Part shown: in pieces, positions 47,811-57,679 of the stretch
Layout of the letters: each line of letters starts with the position of its first letter
How positions within the stretch are numbered: position 1 is the stretch's first letter
Assembly: GCA_934555895.1 (NCBI GenBank)
Contig: CAKTFH010000001.1
Coordinates: 62,001 to 126,000, forward strand
Reading direction: 5' to 3'
From: an uncultured Muribaculaceae bacterium
GTDB taxonomy: Bacteria; Bacteroidota; Bacteroidia; Bacteroidales; Muribaculaceae
DNA: 64,000 nt
The notes under the pieces: model-generated
What the model was told of the DNA's origin: nothing
The model's input: the letters and a program-made list of their open reading frames with translations, nothing else
Database searches by the model: none
Position numbers and translations under genes: made by a program

Positions 47811-49766
47811 TTACTTGGACTTCGCGCTGAACGGAGCAACCGGCAGACCGGTGGTGCCGTAAACCGAACCGAAGGGATGGTCGGCCCATGCGTATTTCAC
47901 CTGGACGGGAGCCGCAACGAGAGGCGACGAAAGTTCCACGCCATTGTCGCCGCTTGGACGGGCTGTGGCTGGAACCCACTTGCCGTCGGCGCCTGCGATG
48001 ATGAATCCGGTGAGCACACCCCCTTTGGGAACAATTTTGTCGGAGAATTTCACCTTGATTTTGTCGCCATGAGCCTTGACCGACGAACATACAGGTGCCG
48101 CGTCCACAAGCTTCTTATGACCGTATGTGCGATTCATAGCCAGTAGGCCGAGGCGGCGTGCCACCTCCTGCTTGTTGGTTGGATGGATGTCGTTGGGGTT
48201 ACCGAGGTCGATGGCCACGGCCATGCCTGTGCCGGGAAGTTCAAGCGCGTCGGCCTGTGCCTGACGGAGCGCCGCCCACTCCGAGTCGGGCTGGAGCACC
48301 TGAGGTTTGAGCCATCCTGCAAGCTGCACGAAATAGAAGGGCATGTTCTCGTTTTTCCACTCGCGGCGCCATGCCTTGATGAGGTTCTTAAACAGAGGCG
48401 AATACTGCTCGGCGCGTCCTACGTTGGCACAGCCCTGATACCACAGCACACCCTTTACCGGCATGGTTTTCAGCGGATTTATCATAGCATTGTAGAGCAT
48501 GGTGGGATAATTGGGCCCCTGCGGGGTGATGGGATGCGGGGGTAGATCCTTGAGAGGGCATGCCACGGTATAGTTCCAGTTGCCGTCCATAGGTATCGAC
48601 TGGCCGTCGGCTGTCTGGGCATAATACATGTTGGGAGTGCCTGTGAATCCGCCGCCGCCGTCGAAATCTATTATACGCACGGTTATGGTGTTGGCGCCTG
48701 CTTTCACCAGGTCGGCGGGAACGTTGTAGTGGCGTTTGTCGCGCCAATTGTTCTTTCCACCCACCTGCACGCCGTTGAAATATGTCTTGTCCTCGTTGTC
48801 AATCGGGCCGAAATGCAGCTTGAGAGGCTTTCCTGCGGCCGATTCGGGGACATTAAGCGAGAACTGGGCCCACACCACGCCGTCGAAGCCTGGAAGCACC
48901 GAGTTTTCCCACTCGCCGGGCACCGGCATCACCTTCCAGTCGGCGCCGGACTGCATGGCTGCCTTGTCGAAACCTGTGGTACGCTTCTCGAATTCCTTTT
49001 CCCATTCCTCGCACTGTCTGCCATATTCCTTCACAGCCCCCTCGGCACTGAAATTACAGCGCTTTAGCGCATCGAGCTCATTGTCGAATCCGGGCACACC
49101 TGCAAAGTCGGCATAGGGGGTCCATGCCTCGGCCGGAGTGCCGCCCCATGAGGAGTCAATCACACCCACAGGCACCTGAAGCGAATCGCAGAGGCTCTTG
49201 GCGAACAGGTACGCTATGGCCGAGAAGTTCATGGCCGCGGGATTGGCCTCGGTCCAGCCGCCGAGATTCACCTCGGTATCCTCCTGCGGCGAGAAGGAGG
49301 TAGTGCGCTTTATCTGCAGCAGACGCACGGCAGGATTGATCGAAGTGGCCACCACTTCATCCTCACCCATTACATGGCCCCAGCCGCTTACAGGAAACTC
49401 CATATTGCTTTGGCCCGAGCAAAGCCACACCTCGCCTGAAAGCACGTTGGAGAGCACCTTGGGGGCCCCGTTGCCGTCCGACACCACGATGGTGTAGGGG
49501 CCGCCCGCCTCGGGAGTGGGTATCTGCAGCGAGAAGCGCCCCTTTGCGTCGGCTTTGCCGGTAGCCACGGCCTTCTTGTTCCAGTCGGCCTTTACAGTCA
49601 CATTGGCACCGGGAGTAGCCGTACCGGGGATGGTGAGCGTGGCGTTGCGCTGCACTATCATGTTGTCGGTGTAGAATTGAGGGAGAGTCACTTCGGCCTG
49701 TAGACCGAGTGCCATTGCCGCTGCGGCAGCGAATGCCATGAAGCGGACCGATGATTTTTCTGACAT
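47811..49766 (-). CDS. Sialate O-acetylesterase, SGNH/GDSL-type
   Basis: Removes O-acetyl groups from sialic acids on host mucin-type glycans. 651 residues: signal peptide (about 1-24, ending LQA), an Ig-like domain with TIPGTATPGANVTV, then the SGNH-type hydrolase. Ser120 is in CSGQSNMEF (116-124, the family GQSN block I), LWYQGCANV (441-449) carries the conserved W-Y-Q-G, and Asp526-His528 (DIHP) complete the triad. A jelly-roll-like insert (about 280-365, with LKLHFGPIDNEDKTYFNG) splits the hydrolase in the way known for this family. The GH76 gene is 47 bases upstream on the same strand, so they are probably cotranscribed. No lipobox. Confidence 0.9.
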   Translation of the reverse strand: MSEKSSVRFMAFAAAAAMALGLQAEVTLPQFYTDNMIVQRNATLTIPGTATPGANVTVKADWNKKAVATGKADAKGRFSLQIPTPEAGGPYTIVVSDGNGAPKVLSNVLSGEVWLCSGQSNMEFPVSGWGHVMGEDEVVATSINPAVRLLQIKRTTSFSPQEDTEVNLGGWTEANPAAMNFSAIAYLFAKSLCDSLQVPVGVIDSSWGGTPAEAWTPYADFAGVPGFDNELDALKRCNFSAEGAVKEYGRQCEEWEKEFEKRTTGFDKAAMQSGADWKVMPVPGEWENSVLPGFDGVVWAQFSLNVPESAAGKPLKLHFGPIDNEDKTYFNGVQVGGKNNWRDKRHYNVPADLVKAGANTITVRIIDFDGGGGFTGTPNMYYAQTADGQSIPMDGNWNYTVACPLKDLPPHPITPQGPNYPTMLYNAMINPLKTMPVKGVLWYQGCANVGRAEQYSPLFKNLIKAWRREWKNENMPFYFVQLAGWLKPQVLQPDSEWAALRQAQADALELPGTGMAVAIDLGNPNDIHPTNKQEVARRLGLLAMNRTYGHKKLVDAAPVCSSVKAHGDKIKVKFSDKIVPKGGVLTGFIIAGADGKWVPATARPSGDNGVELSSPLVAAPVQVKYAWADHPFGSVYGTTGLPVAPFSAKSK

Positions 49767-49813
49767 AAGAAAATTAAGGTAGTTTGATGAATTGCTTCAG
49801 AAAGTTGTATGTT

Positions 49814-52075
49814 TCAGCGCACCACGAATTTCTCGGCATGCGCGCCCTGGCGACGGATATAGATGCCTGCGGCTGTGGGTTCGGCTCCGAGACTCATGCC
49901 CGAGAGGGTGAAATATTCCACAGGTGCCGAGGCGTCGAAGACATCGTTGCCGGTATCGGTCGCCACACCCTCTATGCCGGCGATAGGCGTGCCATAGAGC
50001 TGGAAGCCGTTGATGGCAAGATTGGAGGCACCGCGGTTGTCGGTAACTCGCAGGCGGTAATACTTATAAGGCTTGCCTATATTGGGGTTGGGCACGGTGT
50101 AGTCGTCGTTTATCACACCCTCGCGGCGCATGCGGTCCACGCCCTCAAGCAGGAAGATGCCCGACAGAAGGATTGATGAGTCATAGTTGCCGTTGGGAGC
50201 ACCGTTGTTGCCGCCGTTGTATTTGGCCGCACGGCTCTTCCAGCAGGGCATTACCTTATAAAGCGGTTTCACAAGAGCGTCGAGGCATAGCGACTTGGCG
50301 TTCTCCACGAGATATTTCGAGTAGCGGTACTGACGCTCGGGGTCAAGCTCGCCGCTGAGCACCCACTCGGTGATGTAGCGTATGTAGATGCCCTTGAACA
50401 GGCCGCCGTCGCCGTCGCCCTGCTCGCGCATGATGCCGTCGGGCGAGAACCATCGGCCGTCAAGGCTCTTGTCCATGAGGTCGACAGCTGTCTCGCGGTA
50501 TTTCTCATCTTTGGTGATTTTGTAGAGTTCGAGCAGACCGCCCACCCAGGTGCCCTGGTTGTAGGAAAATGTCCAGCCGCGGTTGTCGTTTCCGGGAGAG
50601 TCTTTTATGAAACCGTCGTCGAAACGCGAGTGGGTAAGCATCCAGTCGTGAATCATCTTGGCTTTGGTGAGATACTCCTCGTCGCCGGTGATGGTGTAAA
50701 GGCGTGCGGCCGATATGATGGCAGGGGCGTTCGAGCACGAGTTCTTTCCGGTGCCGGAGCCTGAGTTCCAGCGTATGCCGCCTTCCGAGCCGTTGTCGTA
50801 GTTCCATCCGCCCCATATCCAGTCGAAGAGCTGCTTGGCCTCCTCGAGCCACTTGTCGTTTCCGTTGGGATAATTCTCATAGGCGCGGATGCAGGCTATG
50901 GCCATCCACTCCATGTCGTCGTAATAGGAGTTCCACAAGTCGCGGCGCCCGGCATCGTAGGCCACATACATACCTTTTTTTATGACTCCGGCACGGGCCG
51001 ACCATGTGCGCAGTTTGGTACGGAGGAAAATATCGGTGAAGGCATCCACGGTGTGAGCCATCCACCAGTAGTTATAATCGGTCCTCACTTTAGAGGCATC
51101 CTCGTTCCAGCTTGCCACGAGATATTTGCCATCCCAATAGTCGCGATAGAAATTCTTTATCATCATATCCTCCACCTTGTCGGCCATCTCGGCGTAGTCG
51201 ATATCCACGCCGGCCGAGGGAAGATTGTAGCGCAGTGAATAAAAGTCGACCGGGAAACCCTGCTCATTGTTTCGCATGTCGAGAGTAACCCAGCTTTCAC
51301 CGTCTTCCGAAGCAAGGAGATCCCAGGTTGTAGGACGGCTTGTGTTGTAACGGGTATGAGGAAAGTTGATGCCATAACCGGCAATTGCGGTAGGTTCATT
51401 GAAAGCATATTCCACCCATGCGTTCTCCACGCCGTCGTTGGCCTTCACATTGCGCAGTGTAAGCGTACGTGTGACATTGCCCTTTGTTACGGCTTCGAGA
51501 TTAGATGCAGAGGCAGGCGCGGTGAACGCTCCGTTGGCTTCGGTGGCCAGATTGTAGGCGTTATCCGCCGGATAGCCAAGCAGCTGCATGTCGGCCAGAC
51601 GCATGGCCGTGCCGGAAGTGATGGCGCTGAAATCGACACGGAGCACAGATGAACCTTCGGTAAACGAGCTGCCCCCCTTCACGGCCACGGAGGTATAGGG
51701 GCCGCCGGCATATTCATTACCGGCTGATGTAAAAAGTTCGGTCCATGTGCCGTCGGCAGTTTGAGCCGAAACGGTGAACGACACAGGCGCGGCCTCAACG
51801 GACGCACCGGCCACAAGCACGATGCCTGTGACCACCCAGCGCTCCGGGAGCCGGAGCACGATGCTCACGGGCGCTCCGTCGGCGGGGGCGGGAGCCTCGA
51901 ATTCGGTAAGGTCGTTTTTATCTGTGAGGGCCGCGAGGGTGACATTTGTGGTGCCCTGCATGCTCACGGCGGCTATGTCGCAGATACTGAAGTCGCTCAT
52001 GGTCTGCTGTGCAAGTGCGGGTAACGATGCGGCGGCAGCCATAGCTGCCAGAGGTAAAAATCTGTTGATGCGCAT
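49814..52075 (-). CDS. Secreted GH76 alpha-1,6-mannanase with T9SS-like tail
   Basis: 753 residues: signal peptide (1-22, ending LAQ), a galactose-binding/F5/8-like beta domain (about 60-300), and the GH76 domain (about 305-640) with the catalytic Asp pair YDDMEW (386-387) and WGGWNYDNGSEGGIRW (421-436). The end (APVEYFTLSGMSLG, then AAGIYIRRQGAHAEKFVVR) is a T9SS type A-like sorting domain. GH76 enzymes cut alpha-1,6-mannan such as the backbone of yeast mannan. The frame extends upstream to 52237, but that part has no signal peptide and the MRINRFLPL start is the right one. The downstream gene is the sialate esterase (47 bases). No clear promoter was found in the 5' gap on this strand. Confidence 0.88.
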   Translation of the reverse strand: MRINRFLPLAAMAAAASLPALAQQTMSDFSICDIAAVSMQGTTNVTLAALTDKNDLTEFEAPAPADGAPVSIVLRLPERWVVTGIVLVAGASVEAAPVSFTVSAQTADGTWTELFTSAGNEYAGGPYTSVAVKGGSSFTEGSSVLRVDFSAITSGTAMRLADMQLLGYPADNAYNLATEANGAFTAPASASNLEAVTKGNVTRTLTLRNVKANDGVENAWVEYAFNEPTAIAGYGINFPHTRYNTSRPTTWDLLASEDGESWVTLDMRNNEQGFPVDFYSLRYNLPSAGVDIDYAEMADKVEDMMIKNFYRDYWDGKYLVASWNEDASKVRTDYNYWWMAHTVDAFTDIFLRTKLRTWSARAGVIKKGMYVAYDAGRRDLWNSYYDDMEWMAIACIRAYENYPNGNDKWLEEAKQLFDWIWGGWNYDNGSEGGIRWNSGSGTGKNSCSNAPAIISAARLYTITGDEEYLTKAKMIHDWMLTHSRFDDGFIKDSPGNDNRGWTFSYNQGTWVGGLLELYKITKDEKYRETAVDLMDKSLDGRWFSPDGIMREQGDGDGGLFKGIYIRYITEWVLSGELDPERQYRYSKYLVENAKSLCLDALVKPLYKVMPCWKSRAAKYNGGNNGAPNGNYDSSILLSGIFLLEGVDRMRREGVINDDYTVPNPNIGKPYKYYRLRVTDNRGASNLAINGFQLYGTPIAGIEGVATDTGNDVFDASAPVEYFTLSGMSLGAEPTAAGIYIRRQGAHAEKFVVR

Positions 52076-52478
52076 TTGAGATGTATAATGTGATATGCTT
52101 GAATTAGGGTAGGCTGTAAGCGATTGGTTAGAAAGCCCGTGTGACATTCCTTCTGCGAAGATAATAACTCTTCGGCGCATACGCACCATAAAACCTAAAA
52201 AAATTTGAGGAATTGCGGGAAATTCGTATATTTGCAAGCTGAAAATTAGGCAAAAAGGGAACTTTCACACCCTTTGACAAGCTTGCGAAGCTGACTGTCA
52301 GACAGTTGGCGGCGCTTGCGGCTTGTTTTCAGATAAACCAATCGGCTGTTTTGCAACGGCTGAGGCCGGTAAGATACTTCCTCGGAGCCGAAAAGCGCTC
52401 CCGCAAAGCCCGTCAGGAAGATATCGCTACGTGAAAATAAAAAATAATAACATAACAAAACAGATTTTAACAAACCAC
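52076..52478. other. Divergent region between GH76 and secDF
   Basis: 403 bases. It holds the secDF promoter (52204-52234) and a secDF leader of about 235 bases. On the minus strand a TATCTTCG sequence (52156-52163) is a weak -7 candidate for GH76. The frame of secDF stays open through much of the leader, back to a TTG at 52323, but that part has no membrane or signal sequence. Confidence 0.65.
52204..52234 (+). promoter_or_regulatory. Promoter of secDF, perfect consensus
   Basis: TTTG (52204-52207), exactly 19 bases, TATATTTG (52227-52234). This is the best match to the Bacteroidota TTTG-N19-TAnnTTTG promoter in the window. Confidence 0.85.
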
Positions 52479-55388
52479 ATGCAAAGCAAAGGAACCCTCG
52501 GAAGCATTATCGCGGGTATCATCGCGATCTTCCTGGTGCTGGTATGCCTTTTCTACCTGTCGTTCACCATGGTGACCAACAAGCAGGAAGCCAAAGCCGA
52601 GCAATACGCTCTCGCCGTGGCAGGCCAGCAAGGCAAAAACTCCGAGCAGTACAACAAGGCTTACAAAGCCTACATCGACTCAATCAGCAAGCAGCCTGTA
52701 TGGTTGGGTTACAACTACAATGAAGTGCAGAAGTGGGGCGTAGGTCTCGGCCTCGACCTCAAGGGCGGTATGAACGTGATTCTTCAGGTATCGATGCCCG
52801 ACATGCTTCGCTCCATGAAAAACGCCGACGAAGACGCTGCCTTCGATCAGGCACTTGCCAACACCGACTCAATCATCGGCGGCAACCATTCGTCGGACTA
52901 CGTGGGCACCTTTGTTGACGAATATCGCAAGCTCAACAAGCAGGCCGATTTCTCGGTGGTGTTCAACAGCATCGTGAAGCCCGGCCAGGACGACAAGGCA
53001 GTGAAGAGCACTCTGAAATCAGAGGTTAAGGACCGTGTAAACAACTCGGCCACCAACGTGCTCCGCAGCCGTATCGACGCCTATGGCGTGGTTTCGCCCA
53101 ACATACAGGTGCTTCAGGACAACGACGGCCAGATTCTTCTTGAGCTCCCCGGTGTGAAAGAGCACCAGCGTGTGCGCGAGCTTCTGCAGCGCTCGGCAAA
53201 CCTTGAGTTCTACGAGTGCTACAGCGCTAACGAAATCACAGGCCAGCTCGCTCAGCTCGACCAGGCCGTGCGCGCCAAGACAGGCACCGGCATCCGCGAG
53301 CGCTTCCTGATGATCAACTCCGACGCCACCCCCATCCTCGGCATAGCCACAGCCAAGGAGCGCGAGAACATCGACGCCATCATCAACAGCAACGAGGGCA
53401 AGCAGTTCCTCCCCTCCAACCTCAAACTTCGCTGGAGTGTGAAGCCCACCCCCGTGAACTTCAACGACACAGTCACAGGCAAGGAAAGCCAGATTGACAC
53501 ATATCAGCTCATCGCCCTCCGCACCACCAACGGAGGCCCCGCTCTCGACGGCTCTTGCGTTGTAAGCGCTTCGAGCGACTTCGACCAGATGCAGGGCAAT
53601 GTGGTGTCGATGACCATGAACTCTGAAGGCGCCCGCGACTGGGCCCGCATCACACAGCGCAACATCGGCCATCCCGTAGCCATCGTGCTCGATGACCTCG
53701 TTTATTCTTACCCCAACATCCGCACCGCCATCGAAGGCGGACGCTCGCAGATTACCGGCGAGTTCACAGTTGAAGAGGCACAAGACCTCGCCAACGTGCT
53801 CAAGAGCGGTAAGATGACAGCCAAGGTCGACATCATCTCCGATATGGTTATCGGCCCGTCACTCGGCCAGCAGGCCATTGAGTCGGGTATATGGTCGTTC
53901 ATCGTGGCTCTGGTGCTCCTCATGGTCTTCATGTGCTGCATCTACGGCTTCATTCCCGGTCTAATCGCCAACTTCGGTCTTATCTGCAACCTCTTCTTCA
54001 CCTTCGGCATCCTGGCCTCGTTCCAGGCAGTGCTCACCCTCTCGGGTATCGCAGGTATCGTGCTCGCTCTCGGTATGGCGGTCGACGCCAACGTGCTTAT
54101 CTTCGAGCGCGCCAAAGAAGAACTCGCCAACGGCAAGACAGTGCGCACTGCCATCGCCGACGGTTACTCCAACGCCTTCTCGGCCATCTTCGACTCGAAC
54201 CTCACTTCGATTATCACCGGTGTGATCCTCCTCTTCTTCGGCACAGGCCCCATCAAGGGCTTCGCCACAACCCTTATCATCGGTATCGTCTGCTCGTTCT
54301 TCACAGCCGTTTACCTCACCCGCATCATCTTCATCGTATGCGCCAAGAAGAAGGCTTTCCAGAACCTCACCTTCTCCACCGGCATCTCCAAGAAGATGTT
54401 CGCACACACAAACTTCAACTTCCTCGGCGCCCGCAAGGTTGCCTTCTCGATTATCGGCACTTTCATCCTCATTGTTGTCATCTCGCTCTTCGTGCGCGGC
54501 CTCAATCAGGGCATCGACTTCTCGGGCGGCCGCAACTATGTGGTAAAATTCGACAAACCGGTCGACACCACACATCTGCAGAATATGCTTACCGATGTGT
54601 TCAACGCCGAAGGCCAGACAGCCGCAGTGTCGGTAATCACCATCGAGAACTCCAACCAGGTGCGTGTGTCAACCAACTACAAAATCAAGAGCGACGAAGA
54701 GGCTACAGCCATCGAGGACGAAATCACCCACAAGATGTTCGACACCTTCAAGGCCGACGGTCTACTGCCCAACGGCATGTCATTCGACGAATTCTCCACT
54801 CTCGACGAAACCCAGGGCATCCTGTCGTCGCAGACCGTGGGCCCGACCGTGGCAAACGACATGCGCAACAAGGCTTACTTCGCAGTGACACTTTCGCTCA
54901 TCGCGATGTTCCTCTATATCCTGCTCCGTTTCCGCAACGTGGCCTTCTCGCTGGGCGCACTCGCTGCCGTAGCATTCACGGCATTCTCCATCATCGGCTT
55001 CTACTCGTTGTTCTGGGGCATCCTCCCCTTCGCAATGGAGATCGACCAGACATTTATCGCGGCCATCCTGACCATTATCGGTTATCAGATCAACGATACC
55101 GTGGTGGTATTCGACCGTGTGCGTGAGAATGTGGGCCTGTATCCGAAGCTCGACTTCGCGACCCTCATCAACCGCTCGCTCAACAGCACTTTGGGCCGTA
55201 CAATCATGACTTCGGTTTCGACACTCCTCGTGCTCCTCTGCATCTTCGTGCTGGGTGCCGACTCGATTCGCTCGTTCATCTTCGCGATGCTCTTCGGCGT
55301 AATCACCGGTACACTCTCCACCATGTTCATTGCCACACCGGTTGCCTATCTCACCAACCGCCGCAATAAACCCGCAGCAAATAAATAA
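52479..55388 (+). CDS. secDF: Fused protein export factor SecDF
   Basis: 969 residues, SecD and SecF joined in one chain as is usual in Bacteroidota. It helps the SecYEG channel pull proteins out by proton force. N-terminal membrane helix (about 10-32, IIAGIIAIFLVLVCLF), periplasmic P1 domain (about 70-450), and SecD motifs GLDLKGGMNVIL (about 90-101), then the helix bundle with FxDAN-like GMAVDANVLIFERAKEE. The SecF half begins near 640 (FNFLGARKVAFSIIG) with a second set of six helices and QINDTVVVFDRVREN. ATG 52479 gives the known Bacteroidales start M-Q-x-K-G. It has its own promoter and terminator. Confidence 0.97.
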   Translation: MQSKGTLGSIIAGIIAIFLVLVCLFYLSFTMVTNKQEAKAEQYALAVAGQQGKNSEQYNKAYKAYIDSISKQPVWLGYNYNEVQKWGVGLGLDLKGGMNVILQVSMPDMLRSMKNADEDAAFDQALANTDSIIGGNHSSDYVGTFVDEYRKLNKQADFSVVFNSIVKPGQDDKAVKSTLKSEVKDRVNNSATNVLRSRIDAYGVVSPNIQVLQDNDGQILLELPGVKEHQRVRELLQRSANLEFYECYSANEITGQLAQLDQAVRAKTGTGIRERFLMINSDATPILGIATAKERENIDAIINSNEGKQFLPSNLKLRWSVKPTPVNFNDTVTGKESQIDTYQLIALRTTNGGPALDGSCVVSASSDFDQMQGNVVSMTMNSEGARDWARITQRNIGHPVAIVLDDLVYSYPNIRTAIEGGRSQITGEFTVEEAQDLANVLKSGKMTAKVDIISDMVIGPSLGQQAIESGIWSFIVALVLLMVFMCCIYGFIPGLIANFGLICNLFFTFGILASFQAVLTLSGIAGIVLALGMAVDANVLIFERAKEELANGKTVRTAIADGYSNAFSAIFDSNLTSIITGVILLFFGTGPIKGFATTLIIGIVCSFFTAVYLTRIIFIVCAKKKAFQNLTFSTGISKKMFAHTNFNFLGARKVAFSIIGTFILIVVISLFVRGLNQGIDFSGGRNYVVKFDKPVDTTHLQNMLTDVFNAEGQTAAVSVITIENSNQVRVSTNYKIKSDEEATAIEDEITHKMFDTFKADGLLPNGMSFDEFSTLDETQGILSSQTVGPTVANDMRNKAYFAVTLSLIAMFLYILLRFRNVAFSLGALAAVAFTAFSIIGFYSLFWGILPFAMEIDQTFIAAILTIIGYQINDTVVVFDRVRENVGLYPKLDFATLINRSLNSTLGRTIMTSVSTLLVLLCIFVLGADSIRSFIFAMLFGVITGTLSTMFIATPVAYLTNRRNKPAANK

Positions 55389-55411
55389 GCCATAACAAAT
55401 AGCTATCCTAT

Positions 55412-55456
55412 GAGCCGGGGCACGCCACCATACGCGCCCCGGCTCTGTTTTTTCGA
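55412..55456 (+). terminator. Intrinsic terminator behind secDF
   Basis: 10-bp perfect stem GAGCCGGGGC / GCCCCGGCTC (55412-55421, 55436-55445), followed by TGTTTTTTCG. Strong. Confidence 0.92.
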
Positions 55457-55497
55457 TTTTTAAGAGGAGTTGCGATGTGCTATTAAGCCAAAATAAT

Positions 55498-55505
55498 TAT
55501 CTTTG
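55498..55505 (+). promoter_or_regulatory. -7 element of the dipeptidase-led unit
   Basis: TATCTTTG, full TAnnTTTG match, 31 bases before ATG 55537. No well-spaced -33. Confidence 0.6.
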
Positions 55506-55536
55506 TAAATTAAAATCACAGCAACCTACAGTGCAA

Positions 55537-57168
55537 ATGAAAAAAGTGATATTCTGCCTTCTGGCTGCCGCGCTGACCGCCGGCCACGCCCTTGCATGCA
55601 CCAGCCTCATCGCCGCCAAGGGCGCCACAGCCGACGGCTCGGTGATGGTGACCTATGCAGCCGACTCACATAACCTCTACGGCGAGCTCTACACACAGCC
55701 AGCCGCCGACCACGCCCCAGGCACAATGCGCAAAGTGGTGGAATGGGACACCGGCAAACCGCTCGGCGAAATAGAGGAAGTGCCCCACACCTACGCCACT
55801 GTGGGCAACATGAACGAACACGGCCTTACCATCGCCGAATCGACATGGGGTGGCCGTGAGGAGCTCGCAGGCTCGGGCCTCATCGACTATGGCTCGCTCA
55901 TCTACATCACCCTGCAGAGAGCCCGCACCGCCCGTGAGGCTATCAAGGTGATGACCGACCTTGTGGACCGCTACGGCTACGCTTCCGAGGGCGAGTCGTT
56001 CTCAATTGGCGACCCCGACGAGGCCTGGATCATGGAACTAATCGGCAAAGGAAAAGACGACAAGGGCGCCGTGTGGGTCGCACGCCGCGTGCCCGACGGC
56101 ATGATTTCGGGCCACGCCAACTTCCCACGCATCCACCGGTTTCCGCTAAAGGACAAAACCAAGGAGACCATCTACAGCAAGGATGTGATAAAATTCGCCC
56201 GTGAGAAAGGCTACTTCGACGGCAAAGACGAGGATTTCGACTTCTCGCGCGCCTATGCCGTGACCGATTTCGGCGCTCTCCGCGGCTGCGACGCCCGTGT
56301 GTGGGCATATTTCAACAAGTTCGCACAGGGCATGGACAAATATCTCCCCTGGATCGACCGTGCCGAAGGCGAGCCGATGCCCCTGTGGGTGAAACCTGAC
56401 AAACCAGTGAGCGCCACCGACATGAAATGGATGATGCGCGACCACTTCGAGAACACCCCCTACGACATGACCAACGACATAGGCGCTGGCCCCTACAAGG
56501 TACCTTACCGCTGGAGGCCCATGGAGTTTGAAGTCGACGGCGAGAAATATGTACACGAACGTGCCATAGCCACCCAGCAAACCGGATTCTCGTTTGTGGC
56601 ACAGCTCCGCGGCAATCTGCCCCCCTACATGCGCGGACTGTTGTGGTTCGGCACCGACGACGCCAACACCAATGTCTATCTCCCCATATTCTGCTCAGTG
56701 AAACAGGCTCCCGTGCAGCTCGCCCACGGCGATGTGAACACACTTGACTGGAGCTCCAATTTCTGGGTCAACAACTATGTGGCCAACCAGGCCTATAACC
56801 GCTACTCGCTCATGATACCCGACATCCGCCGCGTTCAGAGCGAGCTTGAGCAGGGCATTGACGCCGATGTGGCCGTGGCCATCGAGCAGATTCCCGCCTT
56901 CGACGACGAGACAGCAGCACAGCTCACACAGGACCTTGCCGACATCTGGGCCGAACGCGCCACCACCGCCTACAAGCAGCTTGGTGACTACCTCTTCGTG
57001 AAGTTCATGGACGGCAACCGCAAGAAGACCGACGAGAACCATGAGTTCATCCGCAGCGAATACGGCATGCCCATATATCCCGAATTCCCCGGCTACGACG
57101 AGCGCTACTTCCGCTCGATAGTGCAGGATGCCGGCGAGCGCCTCAAGGTGCGCGATGTGAAATTCTGA
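55537..57168 (+). CDS. C69-family dipeptidase
   Basis: 543 residues. A signal peptide (1-20, ending HALA) places Cys21 (ACTSLIAAKGATADGS) at the new N-terminus, the nucleophile of C69 (Ntn-hydrolase) peptidases such as PepD. This pattern is kept by many Bacteroidales members of the family. The core NMNEHGLTIAESTWGGREEL and FSIGDPDEAWIMELIGKG follow. It is a broad dipeptidase of the periplasm, and it is the first gene of a long plus-strand run. The frame opens 20 codons earlier at 55477, but those contain the promoter; ATG 55537 is the start. Confidence 0.92.
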   Translation: MKKVIFCLLAAALTAGHALACTSLIAAKGATADGSVMVTYAADSHNLYGELYTQPAADHAPGTMRKVVEWDTGKPLGEIEEVPHTYATVGNMNEHGLTIAESTWGGREELAGSGLIDYGSLIYITLQRARTAREAIKVMTDLVDRYGYASEGESFSIGDPDEAWIMELIGKGKDDKGAVWVARRVPDGMISGHANFPRIHRFPLKDKTKETIYSKDVIKFAREKGYFDGKDEDFDFSRAYAVTDFGALRGCDARVWAYFNKFAQGMDKYLPWIDRAEGEPMPLWVKPDKPVSATDMKWMMRDHFENTPYDMTNDIGAGPYKVPYRWRPMEFEVDGEKYVHERAIATQQTGFSFVAQLRGNLPPYMRGLLWFGTDDANTNVYLPIFCSVKQAPVQLAHGDVNTLDWSSNFWVNNYVANQAYNRYSLMIPDIRRVQSELEQGIDADVAVAIEQIPAFDDETAAQLTQDLADIWAERATTAYKQLGDYLFVKFMDGNRKKTDENHEFIRSEYGMPIYPEFPGYDERYFRSIVQDAGERLKVRDVKF

Positions 57169-57189
57169 ACAGAATATATTACAACTCAT

Positions 57190-57660
57190 ATGAGCCGAAC
57201 TGCAGAAGAACTCGAAGGTGTGACACTCCTCGGCGAAGGACACACACGTTATCTTGACAAATATGCTCCAGAGGTGCTTGAGAGCTTCAAGAACAAGCAT
57301 CCCGAGAACGAATATCTCGTGACCTTCCACTGCCCCGAGTTTACCTCGCTCTGCCCCAAGACCGGGCAGCCCGATTTCGCGGAGATAATCATCCGCTACA
57401 TACCGCGCGAGGATATGGTGGAAAGCAAGAGCCTGAAGCTCTATCTCTTCTCGTTCAGAAACCACGGTGACTTCCACGAAGATTGCGTGAACATCATCCT
57501 CAACGACCTGTGGCGACTTATGAATCCACGCTACATCGAGGTGAAGGGAGTGTTCACACCCCGCGGAGGCATAGCCATCCACCCGTTCGCCAACCGCGGC
57601 GACAACGAGCACAAAGCCATGGCCGCGGCCCGTCTTATGTCAGAAATGGCCAATTCATAA
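57190..57660 (+). CDS. queF: NADPH-dependent 7-cyano-7-deazaguanine reductase
   Basis: Reduces preQ0 to preQ1 in queuosine synthesis. 156 residues of the T-fold family. The nucleophile Cys55 is in [12 protein letters not shown] (52-63) and Asp62 is in the same word, the positions used by the short QueF enzymes. [21 protein letters not shown] carries the NADPH/substrate word ESKSLKLYL (about 79-87), and FHEDCVN the conserved HED. queC follows after 19 bases and supplies the substrate, so the two form a functional pair. queD and queE are not in the window. Confidence 0.96.
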   Translation: MSRTAEELEGVTLLGEGHTRYLDKYAPEVLESFKNKHPENEYLVTFHCPEFTSLCPKTGQPDFAEIIIRYIPREDMVESKSLKLYLFSFRNHGDFHEDCVNIILNDLWRLMNPRYIEVKGVFTPRGGIAIHPFANRGDNEHKAMAAARLMSEMANS

Positions 57661-57679
57661 TCTTAATACCCACCCCGCA

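Noticed and set aside
52323-52478. 52-residue longer start of SecDF
   Set aside because: No membrane or signal character, TTG start, and relatives begin M-Q-x-K-G; kept only as a leader observation.
53891-55126. 411-codon frame inside secDF
   Set aside because: Shifted frame of a certain gene, Arg/His-rich with no motif.
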